26,947 nucleotides of DNA from CAZCVI01 sp964502145 (GTDB lineage Bacteria; Acidobacteriota; Aminicenantia; UBA2199): positions 1 through 26,947 of the forward strand of contig CAZCVI010000092.1 of NCBI GenBank assembly GCA_964502145.1, in the 5' to 3' direction. Below the pieces are notes generated by a model, which saw nothing but the letters and a program-made list of their open reading frames with translations, did not search any database and was not told the origin of the DNA. Shown piece by piece: positions 7,269-15,710 of this stretch; within the stretch, counting starts at the first letter, position 1; each line of letters opens with the position of its first letter. Made by a program: the position numbers and the translations under genes.

Positions 7269-8816
7269 TTATCTTTCATTTCTGGCAATAATATCGAGTG
7301 CAGCTTTGATGCCATCCGCGGCAGAACTGACAATTCCGCCAGAGAAACCGCTACCTTCACCTGAGATATATACATTATCCAAGCTGATAGATTTGCCTGT
7401 AGTGTCGCGCACTGCTTGGATAGGAGAGGACGTTTTACTTTCCAGGCCAAGGATTGTTCCTTCATCAAAACCGTTCATTTTACGATTAAAGTCTTTTAAG
7501 CCTGCTTTGAGGGCTTGAGAAACAGGAGCGGGTAATAATTCGGCCAGATCATACTCTTTCAGACCGAACGGATAACTGGTTTCACGGCAGGAAACAGACG
7601 TTTTCCCCTGGATAAAATCGCCAATCTTACTGGCCGGGGCTTTATAACTGTGGGTAGCGTTGTAGAATTTTTCTTCCAGTTGACCGAGCCAATCCAACGC
7701 TTCCAACGGTTCTATTTCGCGATTGAGCAGATGGTTGAGATGTAGGCCCGCCACCACGGCGGCGTTTCCATAAACGGCATCGCGGCGGTAATTACTCATG
7801 CCATTCACAATTAATGTGCCCCGTGATACGGACGCGGGCACGATTTTTCCCCCGGGACACATACAGAACGAATACACGGGTAACCCCTGTTCCGGGTTAT
7901 AAGTCAAGCGGTATTCGGCGGCTTTGATACCGGGCAGTGTTTCTGTATTCCATTGGGTGCGATTGATCCACTGCTGCGGGTGCTCAACACGACATCCGAG
8001 GGCAAACGCTTTAACCTGGAAAGGCACTCCACTACGAATCAACATGCTATACGTAGATGTGGAGGAATGGCCTACCGCAAACACAAAATAATCGGCTTGT
8101 AAACGCCCTTTATTTGTTTCTATAGCCTCTATAGCGGATTTATTTTTAGGACTGACAATATCACCCATCCGCGTGTCAAAAAGATAATGTCCGCCGTTTT
8201 GGATGAAAGTATAACGGAGGTTTTTAATGATCTTGCGCAGGTTATCACTGCCCAGGTGCGGGTGCGCCAGCCAAGAAATTTCCGGCGGTGCGCCTGCCGC
8301 GATATAGGTATCAAAAATAAAGTCCCGTTCCAGCGAAATGGCTTTGGTTCGACTGGTTAATTTTCCATCTGAGAACGTACCTGCCCCACCCTCGCCAAAT
8401 GCGTAGTTGTTTTGTTCATGCAGTAGTCCAGTTCTCTCGAATTCTAGAATATCTTTAAATCGGTCGCCCACTTGCCCGCCTTGTTCGATAATAGTAACGG
8501 GGAAACCTGCCCGTTGCAGTGTGTAAGCAGCAAAAAAACCAGCGGGACCACTGCCCACTACAATTACTTTTTTAGCGCGCTTTTGCACGGGAATGTGCAA
8601 CACAGGATGTGCTGGGGAATCGGGACCTGGAAGCTGTGGGGAACTGACGCCGACTTGCACAGACCAATGAATATGGTGCTTCTTGCGTGCATCCAAACTT
8701 TGGCGTTGCAGGGTATAGGAAAACTCTTTGATACGGAGTTGGCGCTCTATTTTATGGCGTAACTCGTCGCTGGAAAAATCGGTTGGCATTTTTAATGCGA
8801 CTAATTTGAAACCCAT
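7269..8816 (-). CDS. FAD-dependent dehydrogenase (COG2509-like)
   Basis: The protein (515 aa from the chosen start) has an N-terminal ferredoxin-like region, then a Rossmann FAD-binding motif VIVVGSGPAGFFAAY at about residues 84-98. A conserved block GEGGAGTFSDGKLTSR follows, and the C-terminus carries the second FAD-contact region VYISGEGSGFSGGIVSSAADG. This order is typical of the uncharacterised FAD-dependent dehydrogenases of COG2509; electron donor and substrate are unknown. It should be cytosolic. An in-frame GTG at 8822 is possible, but ATG at 8816 is five bases after a G-rich SD (AGGGGGG), so I prefer it. It lies 26 bases downstream of lepB and is probably in the same transcript. Confidence 0.88.
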   Translation of the reverse strand: MGFKLVALKMPTDFSSDELRHKIERQLRIKEFSYTLQRQSLDARKKHHIHWSVQVGVSSPQLPGPDSPAHPVLHIPVQKRAKKVIVVGSGPAGFFAAYTLQRAGFPVTIIEQGGQVGDRFKDILEFERTGLLHEQNNYAFGEGGAGTFSDGKLTSRTKAISLERDFIFDTYIAAGAPPEISWLAHPHLGSDNLRKIIKNLRYTFIQNGGHYLFDTRMGDIVSPKNKSAIEAIETNKGRLQADYFVFAVGHSSTSTYSMLIRSGVPFQVKAFALGCRVEHPQQWINRTQWNTETLPGIKAAEYRLTYNPEQGLPVYSFCMCPGGKIVPASVSRGTLIVNGMSNYRRDAVYGNAAVVAGLHLNHLLNREIEPLEALDWLGQLEEKFYNATHSYKAPASKIGDFIQGKTSVSCRETSYPFGLKEYDLAELLPAPVSQALKAGLKDFNRKMNGFDEGTILGLESKTSSPIQAVRDTTGKSISLDNVYISGEGSGFSGGIVSSAADGIKAALDIIARNER

Positions 8817-8842
8817 ATGCACCCCCCTGGAGAATGATGCTG

Positions 8843-9637
8843 TTAATATTTCTTAAAGGTCCGTTCCCATCGGGTCCGGGTGAAAAAACTGGTAATAGTA
8901 CGAAAGATATCCTTGACTTTTTCCATGACTCCTGAAGTTTGATACTCGCTACCGTTAGAGGCAAAAGACCAATACACGCGCCATGGTCTGCCGATAATAT
9001 AGTTGGCAGGCAATGGTCCCCAACAACGGGAATCAAAACTATTATTGCGGTTATCCCCCATGCAAAAATAATGGTCCTGCGGCACAAGAAACACTTTCCC
9101 CTGCGGGGTATCGACAATGGAATCGCGGTATTTGTAAGGAAACTCGGGGTGCCAGAAATAGGGATACTCGGGCGGGAAGTTAGGCATGCCACCGCCATAT
9201 TTAAAACAGGCATAGGGTTCAGCAATAGGTTTGCCATTGATATATACGGTGTTTTCGACAATACGGATAGTCTGACCGGGCAATGCAATGACACGTTTCA
9301 CCAGATTTTTCGGTTCTCTTTTGCTGTTGATCTCACTGGGACCGCTAAACGTCACGATCATGCCCCGCTGAATCTGCACCTGGGGCAATAATAAGCGATC
9401 AATCGTAGTGATAGAACGAGAATACCCGACCTTGTCCACGACCAAGTGATCGCCGATTAACATGGAGTCCTCCATGGAAGGGGATGGGATTACATAGGTC
9501 TGCAACAAAAAACCATTGACAAAAAAAACAAAAAGAAACACTTCCACGATCACTTCCACGTACATATTAAAGGTGACCTTTTCTTTTTGTATTACGGGCA
9601 CACTTACAGTTGTATTTTGATTTTCCATTTCAAGCAT
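8843..9637 (-). CDS. lepB: Signal peptidase I
   Basis: This 264-aa membrane protease removes Sec and Tat signal peptides on the outer face of the inner membrane. One TM segment spans residues 27-45. The catalytic Ser is Ser54 in IPSPSMEDSM and the general-base Lys is Lys114 in LVKRVIALPG; the later box MGDNRNNSFDSRCWGPL is also present. The insert between these boxes is rich in aromatic residues and Pro (residues about 148-172, PNFPPEYPYFWHPEFPYKY), longer than in minimal family members. The C-terminus has a basic tail. No ribosome binding site is visible, and the promoter's -10 ends only six bases before ATG, so translation may be leaderless. The FAD dehydrogenase follows. Confidence 0.93.
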   Translation of the reverse strand: MLEMENQNTTVSVPVIQKEKVTFNMYVEVIVEVFLFVFFVNGFLLQTYVIPSPSMEDSMLIGDHLVVDKVGYSRSITTIDRLLLPQVQIQRGMIVTFSGPSEINSKREPKNLVKRVIALPGQTIRIVENTVYINGKPIAEPYACFKYGGGMPNFPPEYPYFWHPEFPYKYRDSIVDTPQGKVFLVPQDHYFCMGDNRNNSFDSRCWGPLPANYIIGRPWRVYWSFASNGSEYQTSGVMEKVKDIFRTITSFFTRTRWERTFKKY

Positions 9638-9642
9638 TACTT

Positions 9643-9671
9643 ATTCTAACCTAAATTCACCCGAAAATCAA
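9643..9671 (-). promoter_or_regulatory. Promoter of lepB, adjacent to the start codon
   Basis: On the minus strand TTGATT (9671-9666) and TAGAAT (9648-9643) have a 17-base spacer. A start of transcription about 7 bases downstream would fall at the lepB ATG. Confidence 0.5.
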
Positions 9672-9734
9672 GACTACTGGAAAGAGAAAAGAAATTTGCG
9701 GGGTCCGCCCGCGCCACCAAGAAAATATTATGAC

Positions 9735-9763
9735 TTCAATTTTTATTTTTAAAATAGTATAAT
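9735..9763 (+). promoter_or_regulatory. Promoter of the hybrid kinase gene
   Basis: A perfect TATAAT at 9758-9763 has a weak -35 (TTCAAT, 9735-9740) at 17 bases. It is 27 bases before the ATG; the AGGAGG ribosome site lies between. Confidence 0.5.
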
Positions 9764-9790
9764 ACAGTATTACTTAGGAGGCGAAATTTT

Positions 9791-11716
9791 ATGCTGAATG
9801 AATTCATCCGGGTTCTTCTTGTTGAAGATGACGAAATTGATCGCGACGCTATGGTTCGTTATGTGCTGGCAGCGAAAATACCGCTAAAACTGATTACTGC
9901 TGTCACCCAAGAGGAAGCATTAGTCCTATTGCAAAAAGAGACCTATGACATCATTCTTCTGGATTACGATCCAGGTGCTAAAACCGGTGACGATTTTTTG
10001 GCCCGCACCGGCACGACACCGATTATTTTTATTTCCCCCCAAGCCGACGAAAAGATTGCCGCCCAGGCTATAGACCACGGTACCAGTGACTATGTAATCA
10101 AAGACCGCGACCACTACTATCTGACGACGCTACCGGTCACGATTCGCGCGGTACTGGAACGAAAACGAGTGGAACAAGCCCTGAAATTTTACGAGCACAT
10201 CGTGGATGCCGCAGGGGAATTGATGGTTGTTTTAGATCGCAACTATACCTTTCAAGCGGCGAATGAAACCTTTCTTAAAGCGCACAAAACAACCCGTGCG
10301 GAGATTATCGGACGACACGTGTTGGATTTCCCGGGTACCCGGTATTTTATGGAGATTGAGAAAGATAAATTTGAACGTTGTCTGGCCGGTGTTAAAATTC
10401 ATTTTGATTCTTGGTTCGATTATGCGGGGCTGGGCAATCGGTTCATGGATGTTTTTTACCACCCTTTCTTTGAAGCCGATGGTTCTGTTTCCGGCGTGTT
10501 ATTGGTGGCCCACGATATCACGGGTCGCAAACGTACCGAAGAAGAACGTATCAAACTGGAAGCCCATGTGCAGCAAGTGCAGAAATTCGAGAGTCTCAAC
10601 GTGATGGCTGGGAGTATCGCCCATAGTTTCAACAATATGCTGATGGGGGTGTTAGGGAACTTGGAATTGGCACTAAAAAACCTGGACAAACAATCCCCGG
10701 TTCGACGCAATATTGTTAATGCAGATTCTGCGGCCAGACGGGTAGCGGAACTAAGCAAACTGATGTTAACCTATGTGGGCCAGTCGCGGGGTGAAACGCG
10801 GATACTAAACTTGTCTGCCAGTGTCTCTGAAATGACAGGCATGATGGAAGCGGCTATTTCCAAAAATACCAGCTTAAAGTTCGCGCTCTCGGCTGCCCCG
10901 GCTTTTTTTAAAGGCGACCCCACCCAGATTCGTCAAGTCATCATGAATCTGGTGTCCAATGCAGCGGAAGCTGTGGGGGAGAATGAAGGAACAATCACAC
11001 TCAGCACGGGCAGACGTTGTTGCACGCAGGACGATTTTAGCAGCCCCTTCCATGAACCCGATCTGTCCGAAGGGGATTACGTGTATTTCGAAGTGATTGA
11101 TAATGGTTGTGGAATGGATAAAGAGACCTTGGCCAAGGCGTTTGATCCCTTTTTCACCACCCGCTTTAAAGGGCGGGGCATGGGATTGGCCGCCGTATTA
11201 GGGATTGCCCGCGCGTACAAAGGCACGGTTTCATTACGCAGTGAATTGGGATATGGCACCCATGCCACTGTATTTTTCCCCGCCGTGGAATCTTCATATA
11301 GCGCCGTGGTGGCACCCGTAAACCACTCGCCGCAATGGCTGGGCACAGGAACGATACTGCTGGTGGATGATGAAGAAATGGTGCGGGATGTGGGTAAAGA
11401 AATGTTGGAAGAATTGGGTTACTATGTGCTCACGGCGTGTGATGGCTTCGAAGCGATTAAACTGCTACGCGATTACGCCAAGGAAGTGGCGTGTGTCCTT
11501 CTGGATATGACCATGCCCCGCATGAGCGGCGAAAACGTGTTCCAACAATTGCGCGACATCAAAGAAAATATCCCGGTGATCCTATGTAGCGGCTATACAG
11601 AAGAGCAAGTAGCGAAACGATTCGTTGATGAACTGCCAGCCCCTTTTCTAGGAAAACCTTTCAAAATGCCGGAACTAAGAACAGTATTACAATCAGTCCT
11701 AACCCGACACATATAA
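9791..11716 (+). CDS. Hybrid histidine kinase, REC-PAS-HisKA-HATPase-REC
   Basis: The 641-aa soluble protein starts with a receiver domain (about 5-125; acidic pair D13/D14, phospho-acceptor D58, Lys104). A PAS domain follows (about 132-247). The kinase H-box has His278 in AGSIAHSFNNML, and the ATPase domain shows the N-box (Asn390 in MNLVSNAAEAV), DNGCGM and GRGMGLA. A second receiver (about 520-638) has D526/D527, phospho-acceptor D572 and Lys622. There is no membrane segment, so the signal is cytosolic or arrives by phosphotransfer to the first receiver. No DNA-binding output or separate regulator gene is next to it, so its target is elsewhere. AGGAGG directs the start. The gene is monocistronic and convergent with the PDZ protein gene. 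Confidence 0.93.
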   Translation: MLNEFIRVLLVEDDEIDRDAMVRYVLAAKIPLKLITAVTQEEALVLLQKETYDIILLDYDPGAKTGDDFLARTGTTPIIFISPQADEKIAAQAIDHGTSDYVIKDRDHYYLTTLPVTIRAVLERKRVEQALKFYEHIVDAAGELMVVLDRNYTFQAANETFLKAHKTTRAEIIGRHVLDFPGTRYFMEIEKDKFERCLAGVKIHFDSWFDYAGLGNRFMDVFYHPFFEADGSVSGVLLVAHDITGRKRTEEERIKLEAHVQQVQKFESLNVMAGSIAHSFNNMLMGVLGNLELALKNLDKQSPVRRNIVNADSAARRVAELSKLMLTYVGQSRGETRILNLSASVSEMTGMMEAAISKNTSLKFALSAAPAFFKGDPTQIRQVIMNLVSNAAEAVGENEGTITLSTGRRCCTQDDFSSPFHEPDLSEGDYVYFEVIDNGCGMDKETLAKAFDPFFTTRFKGRGMGLAAVLGIARAYKGTVSLRSELGYGTHATVFFPAVESSYSAVVAPVNHSPQWLGTGTILLVDDEEMVRDVGKEMLEELGYYVLTACDGFEAIKLLRDYAKEVACVLLDMTMPRMSGENVFQQLRDIKENIPVILCSGYTEEQVAKRFVDELPAPFLGKPFKMPELRTVLQSVLTRHI

Positions 11717-11732
11717 AAACCTGGAGTTTTTT
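11717..11732 (+). terminator. Weak terminator-like stem after the hybrid kinase
   Basis: AAAAAC, loop CTGGA, GTTTTT just after the stop codon. The AT-rich six-base stem ends in T residues and could serve convergent genes in both directions, but it is weak. Confidence 0.3.
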
Positions 11733-11763
11733 ATGGCTGCGCGTTATTTTTTGCGCTATTGTT

Positions 11764-12966
11764 TTACTGGGCGTTCTTAACCACGATATAGATATCCGAA
11801 TTCCCCCACAATTTGCCATGGTCCAATAGTTCTACGTTCAAACGAACCTGTTGTCCCACGGGCACAAGGTTCGTAATATCAAGTGGCGCACATTTCACGT
11901 CATCGGGCATCATCACACCGGCGGTGGAAAACGTATTGGTAAGACCTTGGTACGATTGGCCCTTGATAATCAATTGATCATCCACGCCCCATTTTTTAAT
12001 ACCTGCCGCATCTCCGGCCACAAACACGCGTTGCGCTTCAGTACGGCGCACAGAAACAGTGGTCTTAAAAAACCGCCAACGGTTCATACGATCTTCGCTA
12101 TCCGGCGCACTGCTGCGGATTTTTATGATAGAACCAGAAATAATCTTGATCACTTGCGACTGACCCAGCGGTTTAACAGAATCTTGGGCTGGGGGTTGGA
12201 CTTGTGGGGTTACTTTTACCGGGGGGGTAGTCTCTTTGTTCGTGGTCACCGTCTTGTCTTTTTTTATTTTCAGTAATCTGAAAAACAACGTCTGTTTATT
12301 CCGAATCACCTTGATAAGCGCTTCTTCGCGACGGCCCGAGAATATTTCCCCGCGCATTTTTAATAACGTATCGCCCGTCCCTATCTTTTCACCCGCCACT
12401 TCGGTCAGAATATCGCCTACCAGAATACCCGCCGTCTTTAAAGGACCGTTAGATAACCGTGTGATTCGTACCCCTGTGGCTACTGGGGTCCAATTGGAAC
12501 CAAAACGATCACTGGTGCCCAGAATAATATCAGTAGCCACCGGGTTATCCACAGGTATCTTCTGCTCTGGAACTTTTTCCGCAGGCACAATTGGCGTCTG
12601 TTCCTTAACCAATTTCTTATCGGGCACCGTTTGGATGGTATTATGATGCGTGGTGGTTTGCGGGTGGTTTGTTTTGGGAGGCACTACGGTTTGGTGGTGG
12701 TTAGTCTTAGGTAGCAAGAAAAAAAGAGCCACCACTGCCACAACTAAACCAATAGGAATAACCACCACCAGCCTTTTAAGCTTGGCAGACAGAGTCCCAT
12801 AGGTGACGAACCGATAGGCGCAATTATCGCATTTAAAAACGCTGACTGGAAGAAAATTTGCCTTTATCTTTTCCATCCGGGTATATTCCGTGCTCACTCT
12901 GACCGAGAAACTGCGACATTGAGGGCAGCGGGTAAATTTTTCTTCAATAACGTTCATATTATTCAT
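11764..12966 (-). CDS. Zinc-ribbon, single-TM, PDZ-domain protein
   Basis: The 400-aa protein begins with a four-Cys zinc ribbon (C14PQC17 and C46DNC49). A single TM follows (residues 64-86, LKRLVVVIPIGLVVAVVALFFLL), then a His/Thr/Pro-rich linker (88-150), a PDZ domain (about 155-240; GVRITRLSNGPLKTAGILVGDIL is its core) and a second low-complexity linker. The C-terminal region (about 285-400) is beta-rich and unassigned. The ribbon would be cytoplasmic and the PDZ domain periplasmic. No protease domain is present. It may link a cytoplasmic nucleic-acid or protein partner to an envelope client; that is inference. A second Met (M4) is an alternative start; no strong ribosome site precedes either. 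The promoter lies about 17 bases before ATG. Confidence 0.8.
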   Translation of the reverse strand: MNNMNVIEEKFTRCPQCRSFSVRVSTEYTRMEKIKANFLPVSVFKCDNCAYRFVTYGTLSAKLKRLVVVIPIGLVVAVVALFFLLPKTNHHQTVVPPKTNHPQTTTHHNTIQTVPDKKLVKEQTPIVPAEKVPEQKIPVDNPVATDIILGTSDRFGSNWTPVATGVRITRLSNGPLKTAGILVGDILTEVAGEKIGTGDTLLKMRGEIFSGRREEALIKVIRNKQTLFFRLLKIKKDKTVTTNKETTPPVKVTPQVQPPAQDSVKPLGQSQVIKIISGSIIKIRSSAPDSEDRMNRWRFFKTTVSVRRTEAQRVFVAGDAAGIKKWGVDDQLIIKGQSYQGLTNTFSTAGVMMPDDVKCAPLDITNLVPVGQQVRLNVELLDHGKLWGNSDIYIVVKNAQ

Positions 12967-12982
12967 ATATCAACCATCAATA

Positions 12983-13011
12983 ATTATATTAATCTAGGCT
13001 ATTTTATACAA
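12983..13011 (-). promoter_or_regulatory. Promoter of the zinc-ribbon/PDZ gene
   Basis: Minus-strand TTGTAT (13011-13006) and TATAAT (12988-12983) are 17 bases apart. The predicted leader before ATG at 12966 is only about 10 bases. Confidence 0.6.
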
Positions 13012-13045
13012 TAATGGAGAAGAAATCAAGGATTTCACAGGTTTT

Positions 13046-13444
13046 TTATTCATTTTGGGATTCATCTACATTTACTTTACCTTTGAACAACGCGCCTTCT
13101 TCAATGACAAGCTTATCTGCTTTCATGCTCCCAGAAAAGATTCCGCCCCTGGAAATTTCAAGTTTTCCTGCCGCGTGAATGATGCCCTCGACTTTTCCGT
13201 CAATACGAACTTCCTGCGCATCCATTTTTCCTTTTACGAAACCATTGCTGCCAATTGTCAGTTTTTTATTGCTGGTGATGTTACCCGTGACTTTTCCTTC
13301 AATAGTCAAGTACTCTTCCGCAGAGATTTCGCCTTTGATTTCGATGCTCTTTCCCAGGTAAGACCCCGATCCGCTTCCTGTCCCTAGATATTGTTGGGAA
13401 CTTCCTTCATCAGGTGTATCTTTTTTATAGATGCTCGCAGCCAT
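13046..13444 (-). CDS. Bactofilin
   Basis: The 132-aa protein is a bactofilin (DUF583): a short disordered N-terminus with Gly/Ser (residues 13-29, SSQQYLGTGSGSGSYLG) is followed by a right-handed beta-helix core of about 100 residues. Repeating strands such as IEIKGEISAEEYLTIEGKV, LTIGSNGFVKGKM, VRIDGKVEGII, LEISRGGIFSGSM and LVIEEGALFKGKV make this clear. Bactofilins polymerise without nucleotides into cytoskeletal filaments that position cell-wall or envelope enzymes. AAAGGAG on the minus strand, 8-10 bases upstream, sets the start. It has its own consensus promoter. No peptidase M23 or other usual partner is adjacent. Confidence 0.93.
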   Translation of the reverse strand: MAASIYKKDTPDEGSSQQYLGTGSGSGSYLGKSIEIKGEISAEEYLTIEGKVTGNITSNKKLTIGSNGFVKGKMDAQEVRIDGKVEGIIHAAGKLEISRGGIFSGSMKADKLVIEEGALFKGKVNVDESQNE

Positions 13445-13478
13445 TGTTAATTCTCCTTTGGTTTATTTAACCCTTTTG

Positions 13479-13507
13479 ATTATGATAAAAAAAAATTTTT
13501 AAGTCAA
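13479..13507 (-). promoter_or_regulatory. Promoter of the bactofilin gene
   Basis: Minus-strand TTGACT (13507-13502) and CATAAT (13484-13479), spacer 17 bases, 34 bases before ATG. The spacer contains a T-run. Confidence 0.65.
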
Positions 13508-13590
13508 TAGAAAAAGAATAAAAAATAAAAAACCATGCCAATTATTCCTGGATTCACCACCCGATTCTTTGAGAGTATAGTAAAAGCAAG

Positions 13591-13666
13591 TGGGAATTCT
13601 GGGAATTATGGGAATTATGGGAGGAATGGGAATAATTATTTTATCCCATAATTCCCAGAATTCCCA
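13591..13666. repeat. Hairpin of 9-nt periodic repeats (TGGGAATTA type)
   Basis: The left arm 13591-13613 pairs perfectly over 23 bases with 13644-13666. Both arms are made of nonamers (TGGGAATTC, TGGGAATTA and complements), and the periodicity runs beyond the paired part to about 13686 (CCCATACTT twice). It sits between the divergent bactofilin and purB promoters, so it is not a terminator for either gene. Confidence 0.85.
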
Positions 13667-13719
13667 TACTTCCCATACTTCCCATTAACATGCTGGTGGA
13701 TTTAGCTATTCTCTCCCCC

Positions 13720-13748
13720 TTTACCTGGGCCCGGGATTGTCGTATAAT
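13720..13748 (+). promoter_or_regulatory. Promoter of purB
   Basis: TTTACC (13720-13725) and TATAAT (13743-13748), 17-base spacer, 33 bases before ATG. Confidence 0.6.
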
Positions 13749-13781
13749 TATTAAATAGTTAATACTGGTTAAGGAGCAAAT

Positions 13782-15086
13782 ATGATTGAGCGTTATGAAG
13801 TAAAAGAAATTGCCCAAATATGGAGCAGTGAAAATAAGTTCAGGAAATGGCTGGACGTTGAATTGGCGATTACCGAGGTCTGGTATCAATGGGGACAAAT
13901 ACCAGCAGAAAGTTTTAAACACATCAAGGAAAAAGCCAACTTCGATGTGGCCCGCATTGATGAAATCGAATTAAAAGTGAAACACGATGTCATCGCTTTT
14001 TTAACCTCTGTGGAAGAATACGTGGGGAAAGATTCTGCGTATATCCATAAAGGGATCACCAGTTACGATATCGTGGATACGGCCCTCTCCCTGCTAATCC
14101 GGGAATCGCTCGACCTCATCATTGCGAAAGCCCAGACCTTTAAAGCGATATTAATCAAAAAAGCATTCCAATACAAAGACCTGGTGGCTATCGGACGCAC
14201 CCACGGCATCCATGCAGAACCCATTACCTTCGGCGTAAAATACCTGATCTGGTACGAAGAGATGAAACGCAATATCGAACGCTTGCAAAACGCCCGGGAC
14301 ATTATTTCGGTGGGGAAAGTGTCCGGTTCTGTGGGCACGTATATCCATTTCCCACCGGAAGGGGAAGAACTCGCCCTGGCGAAACTGGACCTCACCCCCT
14401 GCAAAGTCTCTTCGCAGATCATCCAGCGCGACCGCCACATGGAAGTAATGTACGCCCTGGCCAGTACGACCTCTGCGGTGGAAAAAGTGGCCGTGGAAAT
14501 CCGCCATTTGCAACGCACGGATGTATTGGAAGTAGAAGAACCGTTCAGCAAAGGACAAAAAGGTTCCTCTTCCATGCCCCACAAACGCAATCCAGTCAAA
14601 TGCGAGCGTATTTCTGGGTTGGCCCGGCTGTTGCGCGGCAATCTTTCCGTGGCGTTTGAAAATAACATCCTCTGGCACGAACGCGACATCTCCCACTCTT
14701 CTGCTGAACGAGTTATTTTTCCCGATTCCTTCCATGCCACCGCGTTTATTCTCAATGATATCATTGACGTGGTGGAAAATCTCAACGTTTATCCCGAAAA
14801 TATCAAACGGAACCTGGACATCACGCACGAGGTATATTTTTCCCAGAAAGTACTCACCCTGCTGCTGGACAAAGGATTGCCACGTCAAGAAGTGTATGAA
14901 ATGGTGCAACAAAACGCCCTGGAATCATGGACAAATAATAAGAGTTTCCGCCAACTGATCTTCGCCGACCCGAAAATTCAAGCTGTTACAACCCGCGAAG
15001 AACTGGAAAAAGCCTTTTCACAAAAAGAGCTGTTGGCCGGGATTGAAAAACTTTTCGCCCGCTTTGAAAATGAGCGGGGGCAATAG
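13782..15086 (+). CDS. purB: Adenylosuccinate lyase
   Basis: The 434-aa cytosolic enzyme belongs to the aspartase/fumarase superfamily. It splits SAICAR to AICAR plus fumarate and adenylosuccinate to AMP plus fumarate, acting twice in purine synthesis. The signature GSSSMPHKRNP is at residues 261-271 (flexible catalytic Ser loop); the acid His is His141 in GRTHGIHAEP, and TSYDIVDTA (93-101) and the HLQRT segment fit PurB rather than fumarase or argininosuccinate lyase. Full length compared with bacterial PurB. AAGGAG lies seven bases before ATG. The macrodomain gene follows after 37 bases and is probably co-transcribed. Confidence 0.95.
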   Translation: MIERYEVKEIAQIWSSENKFRKWLDVELAITEVWYQWGQIPAESFKHIKEKANFDVARIDEIELKVKHDVIAFLTSVEEYVGKDSAYIHKGITSYDIVDTALSLLIRESLDLIIAKAQTFKAILIKKAFQYKDLVAIGRTHGIHAEPITFGVKYLIWYEEMKRNIERLQNARDIISVGKVSGSVGTYIHFPPEGEELALAKLDLTPCKVSSQIIQRDRHMEVMYALASTTSAVEKVAVEIRHLQRTDVLEVEEPFSKGQKGSSSMPHKRNPVKCERISGLARLLRGNLSVAFENNILWHERDISHSSAERVIFPDSFHATAFILNDIIDVVENLNVYPENIKRNLDITHEVYFSQKVLTLLLDKGLPRQEVYEMVQQNALESWTNNKSFRQLIFADPKIQAVTTREELEKAFSQKELLAGIEKLFARFENERGQ

Positions 15087-15123
15087 ATGAAGATACTTCG
15101 TGGTAAAAAAATAGGAGTGAAAC

Positions 15124-15663
15124 ATGATTTTATTAGAACGAACCATCAATAATAAGAAATTCATGCTGGTCCAGAACTCGATCATTGAAGAGCCGGTACA
15201 AGCGATTGTGAACCCGGCCAACCGGCACCTCGCCCATGGTGGTGGCGTGGCTGGTTTGATTTGCCGCGCCGGTGGACCGGATATCCAACGTGAAAGCAAT
15301 AGCAAAGCCCCGATTAATACCGGGGAAGCTACTTTTACCAGTGCTGGGAAACTGCCTTATAAATATATCATCCATACCGTGGGTCCTATTTACAGCGGTG
15401 GTACCAGCCACGAGGACAAACTGCTCTACTCCGCCGTCACCTCCGCCCTTAAAGTCGCCGACCAGTTACAATTAAAATCCATTTCCATGCCTGCTATTTC
15501 AACCGGTATCTTCGGGTACCCCTTGCAACCGGCTATCCAAACCATCACCCGTGCCATCTTTGATTTTCTCGCCACCCCTTCCTCCGTGGAAGAGGTTCAC
15601 CTGTGCGATTATTCCGCAGAAAAGTCCCAGGAGATCAAAGAAATCATCGCGGCTATGTCTTAA
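15124..15663 (+). CDS. Macrodomain protein (ADP-ribose binding or hydrolysis)
   Basis: This 179-aa protein is a stand-alone macrodomain. Visible ligand-binding elements are NPAN (30-33), HGGGVAGLICRAGG (38-51), HTVGPIYSGG (84-93) and the phosphate loop STGIFGYP (126-133). The GGGVA version of the second loop resembles the archaeal Af1521 type rather than MacroD (GGGGVDGAI), which has a catalytic Asp at this place. Such proteins bind ADP-ribose and may remove it from proteins or deacetylate O-acetyl-ADP-ribose; which of these applies is not readable. AGGAG lies before ATG. It follows purB closely, a link to purine/ADP-ribose metabolism that may be simple convenience. Confidence 0.9.
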   Translation: MILLERTINNKKFMLVQNSIIEEPVQAIVNPANRHLAHGGGVAGLICRAGGPDIQRESNSKAPINTGEATFTSAGKLPYKYIIHTVGPIYSGGTSHEDKLLYSAVTSALKVADQLQLKSISMPAISTGIFGYPLQPAIQTITRAIFDFLATPSSVEEVHLCDYSAEKSQEIKEIIAAMS

Positions 15664-15710
15664 GGTGATTTTGCAGCGCAACAATGTACCGATAAAACCT
15701 GTTCCAAGTC

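Noticed and set aside
8752..9294. A 180-aa frame on the minus strand overlapping lepB in another frame
   Set aside because: It overlaps both lepB and the FAD dehydrogenase, has no family signature, and lepB's catalytic residues fix the real frame.
9791..11716. Hybrid kinase as partner of the nearby PDZ protein or lepB
   Set aside because: The neighbours are on the opposite strand with their own promoters; nothing in the sequence links them.
14063..14912. Two long antisense frames (240 and 253 aa) inside purB
   Set aside because: They lie opposite a clearly conserved enzyme gene, have odd composition and no ribosome sites; they are shadows of purB codon usage.
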